A stretch of 64,000 nt of DNA from Micromonospora sp. R77 (GCF_022747945.1 NZ_JALDST010000001.1:1302001-1366000), one strand, 5' to 3'. Positions 1 through 8,913 are shown, numbered from the stretch's first letter. Notes: generated by a model from the letters alone, not told the origin. Translations and numbers: made by a program.

Positions 1-315
1 AGGGCATCGATCGGGTCGGACTTGCCCTTACTCCGACGGGTCTTGCGGTCAGGGCGGTCGATCTCGATGACGGTGATGCCCGACGCGCTCAGGTGACGTG
101 CCAGGCCAGCGCCGTAGGCGCCGGTGCCCTCCACCCCGACCTTGACCACCCGGCCGAAGGTGCGCAGCCAGCGCAGCAACTGCTGATATCCGGCTGCGGT
201 GGCCGGGAACTGCTGATCACCGAGCACCCGACCCGCCTGGTCGACCGCAGCGGCGTGATGAGTCTTGCCGTGGGTATCAACCCCACCCGTGACCTGGCGC
301 TTCTTGGCTGTCATC
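1..315 (-). pseudogene. IS110-family transposase, N-terminal part, frameshifted and cut by window edge
   Basis: The reverse strand encodes the start of an IS110-type (DEDD) transposase. The frame includes GGVDTHGKTHHAA, carrying the first catalytic Asp, then VKVGVEGTGAYGAGL and a KTRRSKGKSDPIDA segment, all typical of the RuvC-like N-terminal domain. The rest lies beyond position 1. The natural start appears to be the ATG at 315 (MTAKK), but after five codons an extra G near 297-300 throws the ATG frame into a TGA within eight more codons. The body frame itself has an in-frame TGA at 314-312 and no ATG or GTG between that stop and the conserved body. The copy is therefore either inactive or carries a sequence error. 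No clear terminal inverted repeats are visible, as expected for IS110. Confidence 0.8.
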
Positions 316-450
316 CTGGAACCGTCGTCCCTTTCGCTTGCACCGACAGGGTCGGCACGCACTCGCCGGGACGGGCGGACAGGACAGTGACGGGGCCTCT
401 TGCACAGGCTCCTATCAGGTCACGACGCCCCTGCCAGTGACGTGCAGGAC

Positions 451-534
451 GGGGTCACCCGGAACCGGTCGACGAATCCACAGCAGGACAGCATCGTCGG
501 TCAGTCGGTGAGTCAGACCAGACCGGGTGACCCC
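451..534. repeat. 12-bp perfect inverted repeat flanking the IS110 5' region
   Basis: GGGGTCACCCGG at 451-462 is matched by its exact reverse complement CCGGGTGACCCC at 523-534. The pair lies between the transposase start and the stop of the neighbouring ABC ATPase gene. It may be a subterminal structure of the element or mark its junction with the host DNA. The exact element boundary cannot be fixed from one side. Confidence 0.45.
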
Positions 535-550
535 ACCTACATCCTCACTG

Positions 551-1483
551 TCAGTCGACCAGGGTGCGGCCGGTGAGGTGCAGGAAGACGTCTTCCAGGC
601 TGCTGCGTCGGACCAGCACTCCGGCCGGGACCAGACCGCGCGCGGTGACCTGGTCGACGGCGGCGTCGCCGTCGGAGACGTAGAGCAGGACGCGGTCGGG
701 CAGCACCTCGACCCGCTCGCCCAGGCCGTCGAGCTTGCCGGCGAAGGGCTCCTGCGACTCGGCGGCGAAGCGCAGCTCCACCACCTCGCGGGTGGAGTGC
801 TCCTCGATCAGCGCCCGGGGCGAGCCCTCGGCGACGATCCGGCCGCCGTCCATCACCACGAGACGGTCGCAGAGCTGCTCGGCCTCGTCCATGTAGTGCG
901 TGGTGAGCACCAGCGTGACGCCCTGCTGCTTGAGTCGGAACAACCGCTCCCAGACCAGATGGCGGGCCTGCGGGTCGAGCCCGGTGGTCGGCTCGTCGAG
1001 CAGCACGATCTCGGGATTGTTGACCAGCGATCTCGCGATCGTCAGACGGCGCTTCATGCCGCCGGAGAGCGGCTCGACCTTGCTGTCGGCCCGCTCGGCG
1101 AGCTGGACGAAGTCGAGCAGCTCGGCGGCGCGCTCCCGCGCCACCCGGCGCGGAATGCCGAAGTAGCGCGCGTAGGTGGTGAGGTTCTCCCGGACGGTCA
1201 GCTCGGGGTCGAGGTTGTCCAGCTGGGGGCAGACGCCCAGCCGGGCCCGGATGGCGGTGCCCTCGCGCACCGGGTCCATGCCGAGGATGCGCAGCTCACC
1301 ACCGGTGGGCGGCGAGATGCACCCGATCATCCGCATGGTGGAGGACTTGCCTGCGCCGTTCGGGCCGAGAAAGCCGAACGCCTCGCCGGGCCGCACCTCG
1401 ACGTCGATGCCGTCGACGGCGGTGAAGTCGCCGAACCGCTTCACCAGCCCCCGCGCCCGGATGAGTGGTTGCGCTGTGGTCAC
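551..1483 (-). CDS. ABC transporter ATP-binding protein, DrrA family
   Basis: This 310-residue ATPase would power an ABC-2 type exporter of drugs or lipids (daunorubicin-resistance DrrA family). It has Walker A GPNGAGKSS near residue 40, signature LSGGMKRRL near 140, Walker B IVLLDEPTTGLD, the H-loop TTHYMDEAEQL, and a C-terminal DrrA extension ending FLHLTGRTLVD. The start is GTG at 1483. A DrrB-type permease normally follows directly, usually overlapping the stop. Here the next 230 bp downstream carry no ORF and then the IS110 remnant, so the permease is either beyond the element or lost. The family is certain; the substrate is unknown. Confidence 0.9.
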   Translation of the reverse strand: MTTAQPLIRARGLVKRFGDFTAVDGIDVEVRPGEAFGFLGPNGAGKSSTMRMIGCISPPTGGELRILGMDPVREGTAIRARLGVCPQLDNLDPELTVRENLTTYARYFGIPRRVARERAAELLDFVQLAERADSKVEPLSGGMKRRLTIARSLVNNPEIVLLDEPTTGLDPQARHLVWERLFRLKQQGVTLVLTTHYMDEAEQLCDRLVVMDGGRIVAEGSPRALIEEHSTREVVELRFAAESQEPFAGKLDGLGERVEVLPDRVLLYVSDGDAAVDQVTARGLVPAGVLVRRSSLEDVFLHLTGRTLVD

Positions 1484-1796
1484 CGACCGACCCTAACCGG
1501 GGGCACCGACACCATCGACCGATAAACCCGGGACCTGCGGCGGCATCTCCACTACGCAGAGCTATCACGGTTACGCATCGTGATCTGCGGTCCGGCCGCC
1601 GGGCCGTCCCGTCACGACTGATTGCCGTGGGGCAAGCGCCCCCATAGTGGACAGATCGTTTTCGGACGCCGCCGAAACGGCCACAGCCGCTCGGCAACAC
1701 CCGCAAATATAGTGAAAATTGTTTCAGTATTGCCGTGCGCTGAGTAGTTGAGGACACATTTCCGTGACTTAGCGGAATCATTGCCGGCAATGTTCC
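1484..1796. promoter_or_regulatory. AT-richer intergenic region with two dyads, upstream of TRAP operon
   Basis: This 313-bp gap separates the divergent ATPase and TRAP genes and holds no credible ORF. Its right half (about 1690-1796) is clearly more AT-rich than the surroundings. It contains a perfect 12-bp palindrome ATTGCCGGCAAT at 1780-1791 and a TTCCG-N8-CGGAA dyad at 1760-1777, either of which could be an operator of the TRAP operon. No convincing -35/-10 pair was found. Confidence 0.4.
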
Positions 1797-4028
1797 ATGG
1801 CGTACCTGATTCGCGTATCGTGCCCCCTCGTGTCATCCGTTCGGAACGGCCCCTCGGTGCCGCTGCCACCCGAGGACGAGGCGGTCGCCGACCCGTCCTG
1901 GGCCGACGACGGGCCCAGCCACCCGCACCACGACCCTCGCGAACTCGCCGCCCGTTTCGAGGACGAGAAACCGGGGCGCACGCTCTCCGGGCCGGTCGGG
2001 ATCGTCGTCACTGCGGCGACCGTGGGGATCGCGCTCCTCGCCCTCAGGCAGGTCTTCTTCCCGCTCGCCCAGGGCAGCAAGTACTACCTGATCATTTTCC
2101 TGGCCGGGGTGCTGCCGGTGGTGTTCCTGGCGTACCCGGCGGATCTGCCGATCCCCCGCCGGGCCCGCACGGAGGACCACACGGAGGGCCGCGCCGGGGA
2201 CCGCGCGCCGGCGGACGGTACGGCCGACCGGCCAGCCGGCGGGCCGACGGTGGTCGACTGGGTGCTGGCCGCCGCCGCCCTGGTCAGCTGCCTCTACCCG
2301 GTGCTGCCGGTCGCCCTCGGCTCCGGCGGCGGCGGGTACGACGCCTTCCTCGACCGGCAGGGCCTGCTGGTCCCGCTGGACGTGGCCATGGGCACGGTGC
2401 TGCTGCTCCTGCTGCTGGAGGCGTGCCGGCGCACCACCGGTTGGATCCTGCCCGCCGTCTGCCTGCTCTTCCTGGCCTACGGCTACTACGGCGGGCTGCT
2501 GCCGCAGTCCTGGCCGGTGGCCCACGCCGGGCTCGACTTCGACCAACTCGTCGACGCCTTCTACAACTCCGACAGTGGTTTCTACGGCACCCCGCTCGAC
2601 GTCGCCGCGTCGTACATCGTGCTCTTCACGATCTATGGTGCGGTGCTCGACCTCTCGGGCGCGGGCCGGTTCTTCGTGGAGCTCTCCGCCGCCGCCTTCC
2701 GGCGCTCCCGGACCGCCGCGGGCCGCACCGCCGTCGCCTCCGGCTTCCTGCTCGGCACCGTCTCCGGCTCGGGTGCCGCGACGACGGTGAGCATCGGGGC
2801 GGTCACCTGGCCCATTCTGCGCCGCGCCGGCTACCCGGCGGAACGGGCCGGCGGCATGCTGGCCGCCGCCGGCGTGGGCGCGATCCTCTCCCCGCCCACA
2901 CTGGGCGCGGCGGCCTTCATCATCGCCGAGTACCTCGGCGTCTCCTACCTCCAGGTGCTCGGCTGGGCGACCGTCCCGACGATCCTGTACTACCTGGGCA
3001 TCCTGCTCTCGGTGGAGATCGACGCCCGGCGCTCCGGGGTACGGCCGGTGGTGATCGACACCGGTTCGGCGTGGCGGCTGCTCGGCCGTTTCGGCTACCA
3101 CTTCCTCTCGCTGATCGTGATCGTCGTGGTGCTCGCGGTCGGCGCGTCCGCGACGAAGGCGGTGGTGATCGCCACCGTCCTCGCCGCGGCACTGTCGTTC
3201 CTGGACCGTCGGCACCGACTCACCCCCCGCCGGCTGGTCGCCGCGCTCGGCAACGGCGTACGCGGGGTGCTCGCGGTGAGCGCGGTCTGCGCGGCGGCGG
3301 GCATCATCACCGCGACGACCACCAAGACCGGGCTCGGCCCGCAGGCCGCCGCGCTGCTGGTCGGTGGGGCCCGGACGGTGAGCGCCGAACCGGCGGTGGT
3401 GCTCGCGCTCACCGCGCTCCTCGCCGCCGTCGCGCTGAGCCTGCTCGGGCTCGCCGTACCGGTCACCGCGTCCTTCGTGATCGGTTGGGTGATCATCGGG
3501 CCGGCGCTGCTCGACCTCGGCGTCGCCGCACCCGCCGCGGCCATGTTCGTCTTCTACTTCGCGGTGCTGTCCGAGGTCTCCCCACCGACCGCACTCGCCG
3601 CGGTGGCCGCCGCCGCGGTGACCGGCGGCCGGCTGGTGCCGACCATGTGGCAGACCCTGCGGTACGCGCTGCCCGCGTACCTCATCCCGATCGCCTTCGT
3701 CATCACCCCGGCCGGCCTGGGGTTGCTCGGCATCGGCGGCCCGGTGCGGATCGCGGTCGCCGGGGTGGTCGGGGCGCTCGGCGTCGCCGTGCTGGCCGTG
3801 GCCGCCGGCGGCTGGCTGCCCGGCGTAGGCCCGGCCGGCGTGCCGGAACGGCTGCTCGGCGCGTTCGCCGGGGTGACGCTGCTCTGGCTCGAACCCGTGC
3901 CCGTCGCCGTCGGCGCGCTCGCCGCCGCCGTGATGGTCGCGGGCGTGCTCGTACGACGCGGATCCGCCGGCCGGGCCGGCGGACCGTCGGCAGGACAACC
4001 GGTGCACCATGGGGAGGAGACACAGTGA
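1797..4028 (+). CDS. TRAP transporter fused permease subunit (TAXI-TRAP, 4TM/12TM)
   Basis: At up to 743 residues this is a fused DctQ/DctM membrane subunit of a TAXI-type TRAP transporter, a secondary importer that uses an ion gradient and a dedicated extracytoplasmic binding protein. Many hydrophobic helices are present, with DctM-type segments around residues 290-420 (a GTVSGSGAATTVSIG loop, then AAGVGAILSPPTLGAAAF) and 500-620 (VPVTASFVIGWV, FYFAVLSEVSPPTALA). The C-terminus is an extra hydrophobic stretch. The start is uncertain: ATG 1797 is the longest, and GTG at 1830 or 1857 would remove a poorly conserved hydrophilic leader. It overlaps the next gene by GTGA, so the two should be translated together. 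Confidence 0.9.
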   Translation: MAYLIRVSCPLVSSVRNGPSVPLPPEDEAVADPSWADDGPSHPHHDPRELAARFEDEKPGRTLSGPVGIVVTAATVGIALLALRQVFFPLAQGSKYYLIIFLAGVLPVVFLAYPADLPIPRRARTEDHTEGRAGDRAPADGTADRPAGGPTVVDWVLAAAALVSCLYPVLPVALGSGGGGYDAFLDRQGLLVPLDVAMGTVLLLLLLEACRRTTGWILPAVCLLFLAYGYYGGLLPQSWPVAHAGLDFDQLVDAFYNSDSGFYGTPLDVAASYIVLFTIYGAVLDLSGAGRFFVELSAAAFRRSRTAAGRTAVASGFLLGTVSGSGAATTVSIGAVTWPILRRAGYPAERAGGMLAAAGVGAILSPPTLGAAAFIIAEYLGVSYLQVLGWATVPTILYYLGILLSVEIDARRSGVRPVVIDTGSAWRLLGRFGYHFLSLIVIVVVLAVGASATKAVVIATVLAAALSFLDRRHRLTPRRLVAALGNGVRGVLAVSAVCAAAGIITATTTKTGLGPQAAALLVGGARTVSAEPAVVLALTALLAAVALSLLGLAVPVTASFVIGWVIIGPALLDLGVAAPAAAMFVFYFAVLSEVSPPTALAAVAAAAVTGGRLVPTMWQTLRYALPAYLIPIAFVITPAGLGLLGIGGPVRIAVAGVVGALGVAVLAVAAGGWLPGVGPAGVPERLLGAFAGVTLLWLEPVPVAVGALAAAVMVAGVLVRRGSAGRAGGPSAGQPVHHGEETQ

Positions 4029-5044
4029 GACGGATCAACGTGCGGATCGCCGCGGGCGCGGGTGTGCTGGCCCTCGTCGCGGCCGGCGCCGCCGGATGCG
4101 GGGGCCGTCAGGACGGCGCGGCCAAGGACGACGCCGCGAGCGAGATCACCTGCAAGGTCACCAAGGACACCCGGGTCGGCATCGCCACCGGCAACGCCAC
4201 CGGCGTCTACTACGTCGTCGGCAACGCCCTGGCCGGTCAGCTCTCCGGTGCCACCGGCGGCAAGCTCACCGGCACCGCCGCCGAGACCGGCGCCTCCGTG
4301 CAGAACATCGAACAGCTCGTCGGCGGCCAGTACGACGTCGCCTTCTCGCTCTTCGACACCGCGGTCAACGCGGTCCAGGGCAAGGGCAGCTTCACCGCGC
4401 CACAGCCGGTGGAGGCCCTCGCCCGGATCTACGACAACTACACCCAGGTCGTGGTCCGCTCCGACGCCGGCATCAGCTCGGTCGCCGACATGAAGGGCAA
4501 GAAGATCTCCACCGGCTCGCCCAAGTCCGGTACCGAGGTCATCGCCAACCGGCTGCTCACCGCCGCCGGCCTGGACCCGGCGAAGGACGTCCAGGCCCAA
4601 CGGCTGGACCTGGCGAAGACCGTGGACGGGATGAAGGACGGCAGCATCGACGGCTTCTTCTGGTCCGGCGGCGTCCCGACCGGCGGGGTGACCGACCTGT
4701 TCACCACCGCCGGCGACAAGGTGAAGTTCCTCGACATCAGCCCGCTGCTGCCGAAGATGACCGAGCTGAACCCCGCCTACCAGGCCGGGACCATCAAGTC
4801 GGACGTCTACCGGACGGCGGCGGACACCCCGACCATCGTGGTGCCGAACGTGCTGTTGGTCCGCAAGGACCTCGACGCCAACGTGGCCTGCGCGATCACC
4901 CGGACCGTCTTCGACAAGAAGGACGCGCTGGCCCAGGCGAACCCGGCCGCGAAGGGCATCGCCCTGGAGAACGCCCGCAAGACCGACCCGGTGCCGCTGC
5001 ACCGGGGCGCGGCGAAGGCGTTGCAGGACCTCGGCGCGAGCTGA
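4025..5044 (+). CDS. TAXI family TRAP transporter solute-binding lipoprotein
   Basis: This 339-residue protein is the binding partner of the TRAP permease just upstream. It starts at GTG 4025, overlapping the permease stop by 4 nt, with a GGGGAGGAGA ribosome site at 4011-4020. The N-terminus is a lipoprotein signal with a cleavage site at AAGC, about residue 23. TAXI-family landmarks are ATGNATGVYYVVG, SVQNIEQLVGGQYDVAFSL and STGSPKSGTEVIANRLL. TAXI proteins bind small acids such as glutamate or other carboxylates, but the ligand here cannot be read from sequence. It has a close paralogue at 7939-8910. Confidence 0.93.
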   Translation: MRRINVRIAAGAGVLALVAAGAAGCGGRQDGAAKDDAASEITCKVTKDTRVGIATGNATGVYYVVGNALAGQLSGATGGKLTGTAAETGASVQNIEQLVGGQYDVAFSLFDTAVNAVQGKGSFTAPQPVEALARIYDNYTQVVVRSDAGISSVADMKGKKISTGSPKSGTEVIANRLLTAAGLDPAKDVQAQRLDLAKTVDGMKDGSIDGFFWSGGVPTGGVTDLFTTAGDKVKFLDISPLLPKMTELNPAYQAGTIKSDVYRTAADTPTIVVPNVLLVRKDLDANVACAITRTVFDKKDALAQANPAAKGIALENARKTDPVPLHRGAAKALQDLGAS

Positions 5045-5050
5045 CCCAGC

Positions 5051-5085
5051 GGTGCCGGGCCCGGACAGACCCCGGGCCCGGCACC
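5051..5085 (+). terminator. GC-rich hairpin between TAXI gene and sensor kinase gene
   Basis: A 14-bp perfect stem (5051-5064 with 5072-5085, arms GGTGCCGGGCCCGG and its complement) closes a 7-nt loop just after the TAXI stop. There is no U-tract. It may end or attenuate transcription so that the downstream sensory genes are made in smaller amounts than the transporter. Confidence 0.6.
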
Positions 5086-5108
5086 TCCGACCCCCACCGG
5101 GAGACCCC

Positions 5109-7553
5109 GTGCCGCTCCCCGCACCCGCCCGCGTACGCCGGCACCACCGGCCGACGAACGCCACCGACCAGCTCCGGTCGGTCCGGACCCAGCTGCTCGC
5201 CCCGATCCTGGTGGCGACCGTCGGGCTGATCGTGCTGGGCGTCCCCCAGACCGGGACCGCCCTCGACGCGTCCGCCGACGCCGACCGGGCCCGGGTGCTG
5301 GCCGGTACCGCCACCGCCACCGTCCGCCTCGTGCACGAGCTGGAACGGGAACTCGGCGAGACGGCGGCCCTGCGTCAACGGGGCGGCACGTCCGGCCGGC
5401 CGCTGGTGGACGCGCAGCGCCTGCGGGTGGACACCGCCGTCGACCGGTACCGCTCGGCCAGCCGAGCGGCCCGTGGGGCGGCACCGGACCTGTCCCGGGT
5501 GCTGGAGGACGCGGACGGGCAGCTCGGCCGGCTCGACCCCACCAGGAACCTGGCGCTGGTCGCGGAGACCGCCGACCCCGCGTACGGGTCCATGGTGGAG
5601 TCGCTGCTGGCGGTGGCCGACGCGCTGCCGGCCCAGCTGCGCGACGCCGACCTGGCCAACGGGGCCCGCGAGGTGGCCGCGGTGGCGGCGCAGGAACACC
5701 TGGCCGCGCTGGAACGGGACCGGCTCCGCACCATCTTCGTGCGGGGCACCCTCGCCGCCGGGGACCTGACCCGGCTCGGTGAGCTGCGGGGCGCCCGGGA
5801 ACAGCGGCGGGCCGAGTTCTCCCGGATCGCCACCGGACCGGCCGCCGCAGCCTGGTCCCGCCTGGTGACCGGGCCCGACGTGACCGCCGCCGAGCGGCTG
5901 CGTGACGCCGCGCTCGCCGCCGAGAGCGCGCCGGCCGGGCTGCGGACCGACCCGGACGCCTGGTACGTCGCGCAGAGCGGGGCCATCCGCCGCTACAACC
6001 TGCTCGGCCGGGAACTCTCCGAGGACCTCGACCGGGACGCCGTCGAGCTGGCGCGTACCGCCCGGCAGCGGGCCCTGCTCACCGCCGGCGCGACCACCAC
6101 GGTCGCGCTCGCCTCGCTGCTCACCGCGATCCTGCTGGCGGTACGGACCAGCCGGCGGCTGCACCGGCTGCGGGTCGCCGCGCTCACCATGGCGCACCGG
6201 GAACTGCCGGAACGGATCACCGCGATCGCGGCCGGGGAGAGCGGCCCCGGCGAGGGCTCGGCGACCCGGATCACCGCCGGGATCCGCCGGGGCCGGGACG
6301 AGGTGGGACAGGTCGCCGAGGCGTTCGACACGGTGAACCGGGCCGCGCTGCGGCTGGCCGGTGAACAGGCCGAGCTGCGGCTGGACGTGACCCGGATGGC
6401 GGAGGCGCTGGCCCGGCGGATCCGTACGCTGATCACCCGCCAGCTGCGGCTGCTCGACGAGTTCGAACGGGAGGAGACCGACCCGGAGGCGCTGGCCCGG
6501 CTGTTCGCGCTGGACCACCTGGCCGCCCGGATGCGGCGCAACGGCGAGAACCTGCTGGTCCTGGCCGGCGGCGAGCCGGGACGCGGACACGAGGGCGCGC
6601 ACCTGCTCGCCGACGTGGTCCGGGCCGCCGCCGCCGAGATCGAGGAGTACCTCCGGGTGGAGGTGGCGGTGCCGCTGGCGGCGGTGCACGGCACGGCGGT
6701 GGGCAACCTGGTGCACCTGCTGGCCGAGTTGCTGGAGAACGCCACCCTCTACTCGCCGCCGCACACGCCGGTGCTGGTGGACGGTCGCCGTACCGTCGAC
6801 GGGCTCACGCTGCGCGTGCACGACCAGGGCATCGGCATCAGCGCCAGCCGGCTCGCCGTGATCAACGAGCGGCTGGCCGCGCCGGCCGTGCTCTCCAGCG
6901 CCGCCGCCGGCAGCATGGGGCTGCACGTGGTGGCCCACCTGGCGGCCCGGCTCGGGGTGCGGGTGCAGCTGCACGACACCGGCAGCGGCACGGTCGCCCA
7001 GGTGGAGGTGCCCGAGGCGGTGCTGACCCGGGTCGACTCGGTGTCCCGCAGTCCCGCCCCGGTCGGACGGCGTCCCGTCGCCGCCGCGGCGGCCCCCTGG
7101 TTCCGCCCCCGCGCCGAGGCCACCACGGGCCCGTCCACCGGTCCGGGGCCGTCCCGCGACCTGGTGGCCACCGCACCCGACCCGGGCAGCCTGCACCGGA
7201 CGGCCACCGTCACCCTGCCGCCCGGCGTACCGGCCGCGCGCACCGGCACGGTCCGGGGCACCGCCCGGGTGGCCGGTTCCCCGCCGGCCGGGCCGGCCCC
7301 GGCCGGTCACCCCGTCCCGACCGCCGGAACGCGCCCGCCGGCCGGGCCGGCTCCGGTCACCCAGGCCGGCCTGCCCCGCCGGACCCGGGGCGGTCAACTG
7401 CCCGCCCCGCTGCACGAGATGCCGCCGTCGCGGCCCACGGACGACCTGCTCGACCCCGAGGTGGTGCGGGCCCGGCTGTCCGCGCTCGCCGAGGGTGTCG
7501 CCACCGCGATGCGGCGTACCCCGCCCACCACACCACCCGGGAGATCCGAATGA
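5109..7553 (+). CDS. Sensor histidine kinase with NIT-type extracellular domain (CvnA-like)
   Basis: From GTG 5109, with a GGGAGA ribosome site 5 nt upstream, this encodes 814 residues. A first membrane helix (about residues 25-45) is followed by a roughly 270-residue helical extracellular region of the nitrate/nitrite-sensing (NIT) type, a second helix near 320-345, a HAMP linker, a dimerisation segment with LDHLAARMRRNGENLLVLAG-like sequence, and a HATPase domain with LAELLENATLYSPP and DQGIGIS near 540-620. The last 170 residues are Pro/Ala-rich and probably disordered. This is the architecture of conservon kinases (CvnA of Streptomyces). The gene overlaps the roadblock gene by ATGA. No response regulator is adjacent, which is usual for this group. 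Confidence 0.88.
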   Translation: MPLPAPARVRRHHRPTNATDQLRSVRTQLLAPILVATVGLIVLGVPQTGTALDASADADRARVLAGTATATVRLVHELERELGETAALRQRGGTSGRPLVDAQRLRVDTAVDRYRSASRAARGAAPDLSRVLEDADGQLGRLDPTRNLALVAETADPAYGSMVESLLAVADALPAQLRDADLANGAREVAAVAAQEHLAALERDRLRTIFVRGTLAAGDLTRLGELRGAREQRRAEFSRIATGPAAAAWSRLVTGPDVTAAERLRDAALAAESAPAGLRTDPDAWYVAQSGAIRRYNLLGRELSEDLDRDAVELARTARQRALLTAGATTTVALASLLTAILLAVRTSRRLHRLRVAALTMAHRELPERITAIAAGESGPGEGSATRITAGIRRGRDEVGQVAEAFDTVNRAALRLAGEQAELRLDVTRMAEALARRIRTLITRQLRLLDEFEREETDPEALARLFALDHLAARMRRNGENLLVLAGGEPGRGHEGAHLLADVVRAAAAEIEEYLRVEVAVPLAAVHGTAVGNLVHLLAELLENATLYSPPHTPVLVDGRRTVDGLTLRVHDQGIGISASRLAVINERLAAPAVLSSAAAGSMGLHVVAHLAARLGVRVQLHDTGSGTVAQVEVPEAVLTRVDSVSRSPAPVGRRPVAAAAAPWFRPRAEATTGPSTGPGPSRDLVATAPDPGSLHRTATVTLPPGVPAARTGTVRGTARVAGSPPAGPAPAGHPVPTAGTRPPAGPAPVTQAGLPRRTRGGQLPAPLHEMPPSRPTDDLLDPEVVRARLSALAEGVATAMRRTPPTTPPGRSE

Positions 7554-7942
7554 CCCCCTCCGTCAGCACCGGCCTCGACTGGCTCCTGGCGAACTTCGCC
7601 GAGCAGGTGCCGGACGTGTCGCACGCCCTGGCCGTCTCCGGCGACGGGCTGCGGCTGGCCGCGTCGCCCGATCTGTCGACCGACCAGGTCGACCAGCTCG
7701 CCGCCGTGATCAGCGGTCTGGCCAGCCTCACCGTGGGTGCCGCCCGGCTGATGTCGGCCGGCCGGGTACGCCAGCAGATCGTCGACATGGACGGCGGGGT
7801 GCTGCTGGTGATGGCGGTCGGCGAGCGGGCGCTGGTCGGGGTGCTCGCCGCGCCGGGCTGCGACCTCGGGCAGATCGGCTACGAGACGGCGATGCTCGTC
7901 CAGCGGGTGGCGGAGGCGCTGGAACCGGCGGTCCGGGCGTGA
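7550..7942 (+). CDS. Roadblock/LC7 domain protein (CvnB-like)
   Basis: This 130-residue protein matches the roadblock/LC7 fold found as CvnB in actinobacterial conservons, where it works with a membrane kinase and a Ras-like GTPase. Visible family features are LDWLLANFAEQVPDVSHALAVSGDGL and the central strand QQIVDMDGGVLLVMAVGE. The start ATG overlaps the kinase stop and its stop overlaps the GTG of the next gene, so all three are translationally coupled. The DUF742 (CvnC) and GTPase (CvnD) partners of a full conservon are absent here; a second TAXI binding protein takes their place. Confidence 0.88.
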   Translation: MTPSVSTGLDWLLANFAEQVPDVSHALAVSGDGLRLAASPDLSTDQVDQLAAVISGLASLTVGAARLMSAGRVRQQIVDMDGGVLLVMAVGERALVGVLAAPGCDLGQIGYETAMLVQRVAEALEPAVRA

Positions 7943-8910
7943 CGCGTCGCCCGTCGCGACTGCTGGCCGCCCTGCTGGTGGCCGTCCTCGCGGCGACCGG
8001 CTGCGGTGCACCGGACCGGGGGCCGCGGGCCTGGCACGAGGGCCGCATCTTCCTGGCCACCGGCAACACCACCGGCGTCTACTACCAGCTCGGCGGCGGC
8101 TACGCGGACGTGATCAGCCGGCACCTGCCCGGGTACGAGGCGCGGGCCGAGCCGACCGGTGCCTCGGTGGAGAACATCAACCGGCTGGTCAGCGGCGACA
8201 TGGAGATCGGCTTCAGCCTGGCCGACACGGCGGCGGACGCGATCGCCGGGCGCGGCGCGTTCGCCGGCCAGCCGCAGCCGGTCCGGGCGCTGGCCCGGGT
8301 CTACACCAACTACACCCACGTGATCGTGCGGAACGACGCGAAGATCAGGAACTTCGCCGAGCTGCGCGGCAAGCGGGTCTCCACCGGTTCCCCGAAGTCC
8401 GGCACGGACATCATCGCGGGGCGGCTGCTGACCGCGTCCGGGATGGACCCGGACCGGGACGTCCGGCGGTTCACGCTCTCCCTGCCGGAGACGGTCAAGC
8501 GGATGCGGGCAGGGACGCTGGACGCGATGTTCTTCTCCGGTGGCCTGCCCACCCCCGGCGTCAAGGACCTGCTCTCCAGCGCGCCCGGGAAGTTCCAGCT
8601 GCTGCCCGTCGCCGACCTGATCGACCCGCTCACCGCCCGCTACGGCTCGGTCTACACCACCGCGCCGCTGCCCAAGGAGGTCTACGGCACGGCGGTCGGC
8701 ACCCCCACGGTGACGGTGGCGAACGTGATCCTGGTGAACGCGGACATGCCCGAACAACTCGCGTACGACCTGACCCGGTTGCTCTTCACCTATCAGGGCG
8801 ACCTGGTCAAGGTGCACCCGGAGGGGGCGAACTTCACCCGGGAGAGCGGAGCGTTCACCGGACCGATCCCGCTGCACCCGGGCGCGGCCCGGTACTACAA
8901 GCGGTACTGA
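7939..8910 (+). CDS. Second TAXI-family solute-binding lipoprotein, linked to sensor kinase
   Basis: This 323-residue TAXI protein starts at GTG 7939 inside the roadblock stop (GTGA overlap). It has a lipoprotein signal with lipobox AATGC near residue 22, then ATGNTTGVYYQLGG, SVENINRLVSGDMEIGFSL and STGSPKSGTDIIAGRLL, closely parallel to the protein at 4025. It has no second TRAP permease of its own. Inference: it may share the upstream permease, or it may present ligand to the extracellular domain of the kinase with which it is co-translated. The next gene converges after only 3 bp. Confidence 0.9.
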   Translation: MTRRPSRLLAALLVAVLAATGCGAPDRGPRAWHEGRIFLATGNTTGVYYQLGGGYADVISRHLPGYEARAEPTGASVENINRLVSGDMEIGFSLADTAADAIAGRGAFAGQPQPVRALARVYTNYTHVIVRNDAKIRNFAELRGKRVSTGSPKSGTDIIAGRLLTASGMDPDRDVRRFTLSLPETVKRMRAGTLDAMFFSGGLPTPGVKDLLSSAPGKFQLLPVADLIDPLTARYGSVYTTAPLPKEVYGTAVGTPTVTVANVILVNADMPEQLAYDLTRLLFTYQGDLVKVHPEGANFTRESGAFTGPIPLHPGAARYYKRY

Positions 8911-8913
8911 GGC

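Noticed and set aside
93..440. Plus-strand frame over the IS110 end
   Set aside because: Antisense to recognisable transposase sequence.
1797..1856. ATG 1797 as certain start of the TRAP permease
   Set aside because: No ribosome site; GTG 1830 or 1857 are equally possible, so the start is given as uncertain.
3554..5320. 588-codon minus-strand frame
   Set aside because: Shadow of the TRAP permease and TAXI genes; product is Arg/Ala/Gly-rich, with no motifs, while the plus-strand frame has clear domains.
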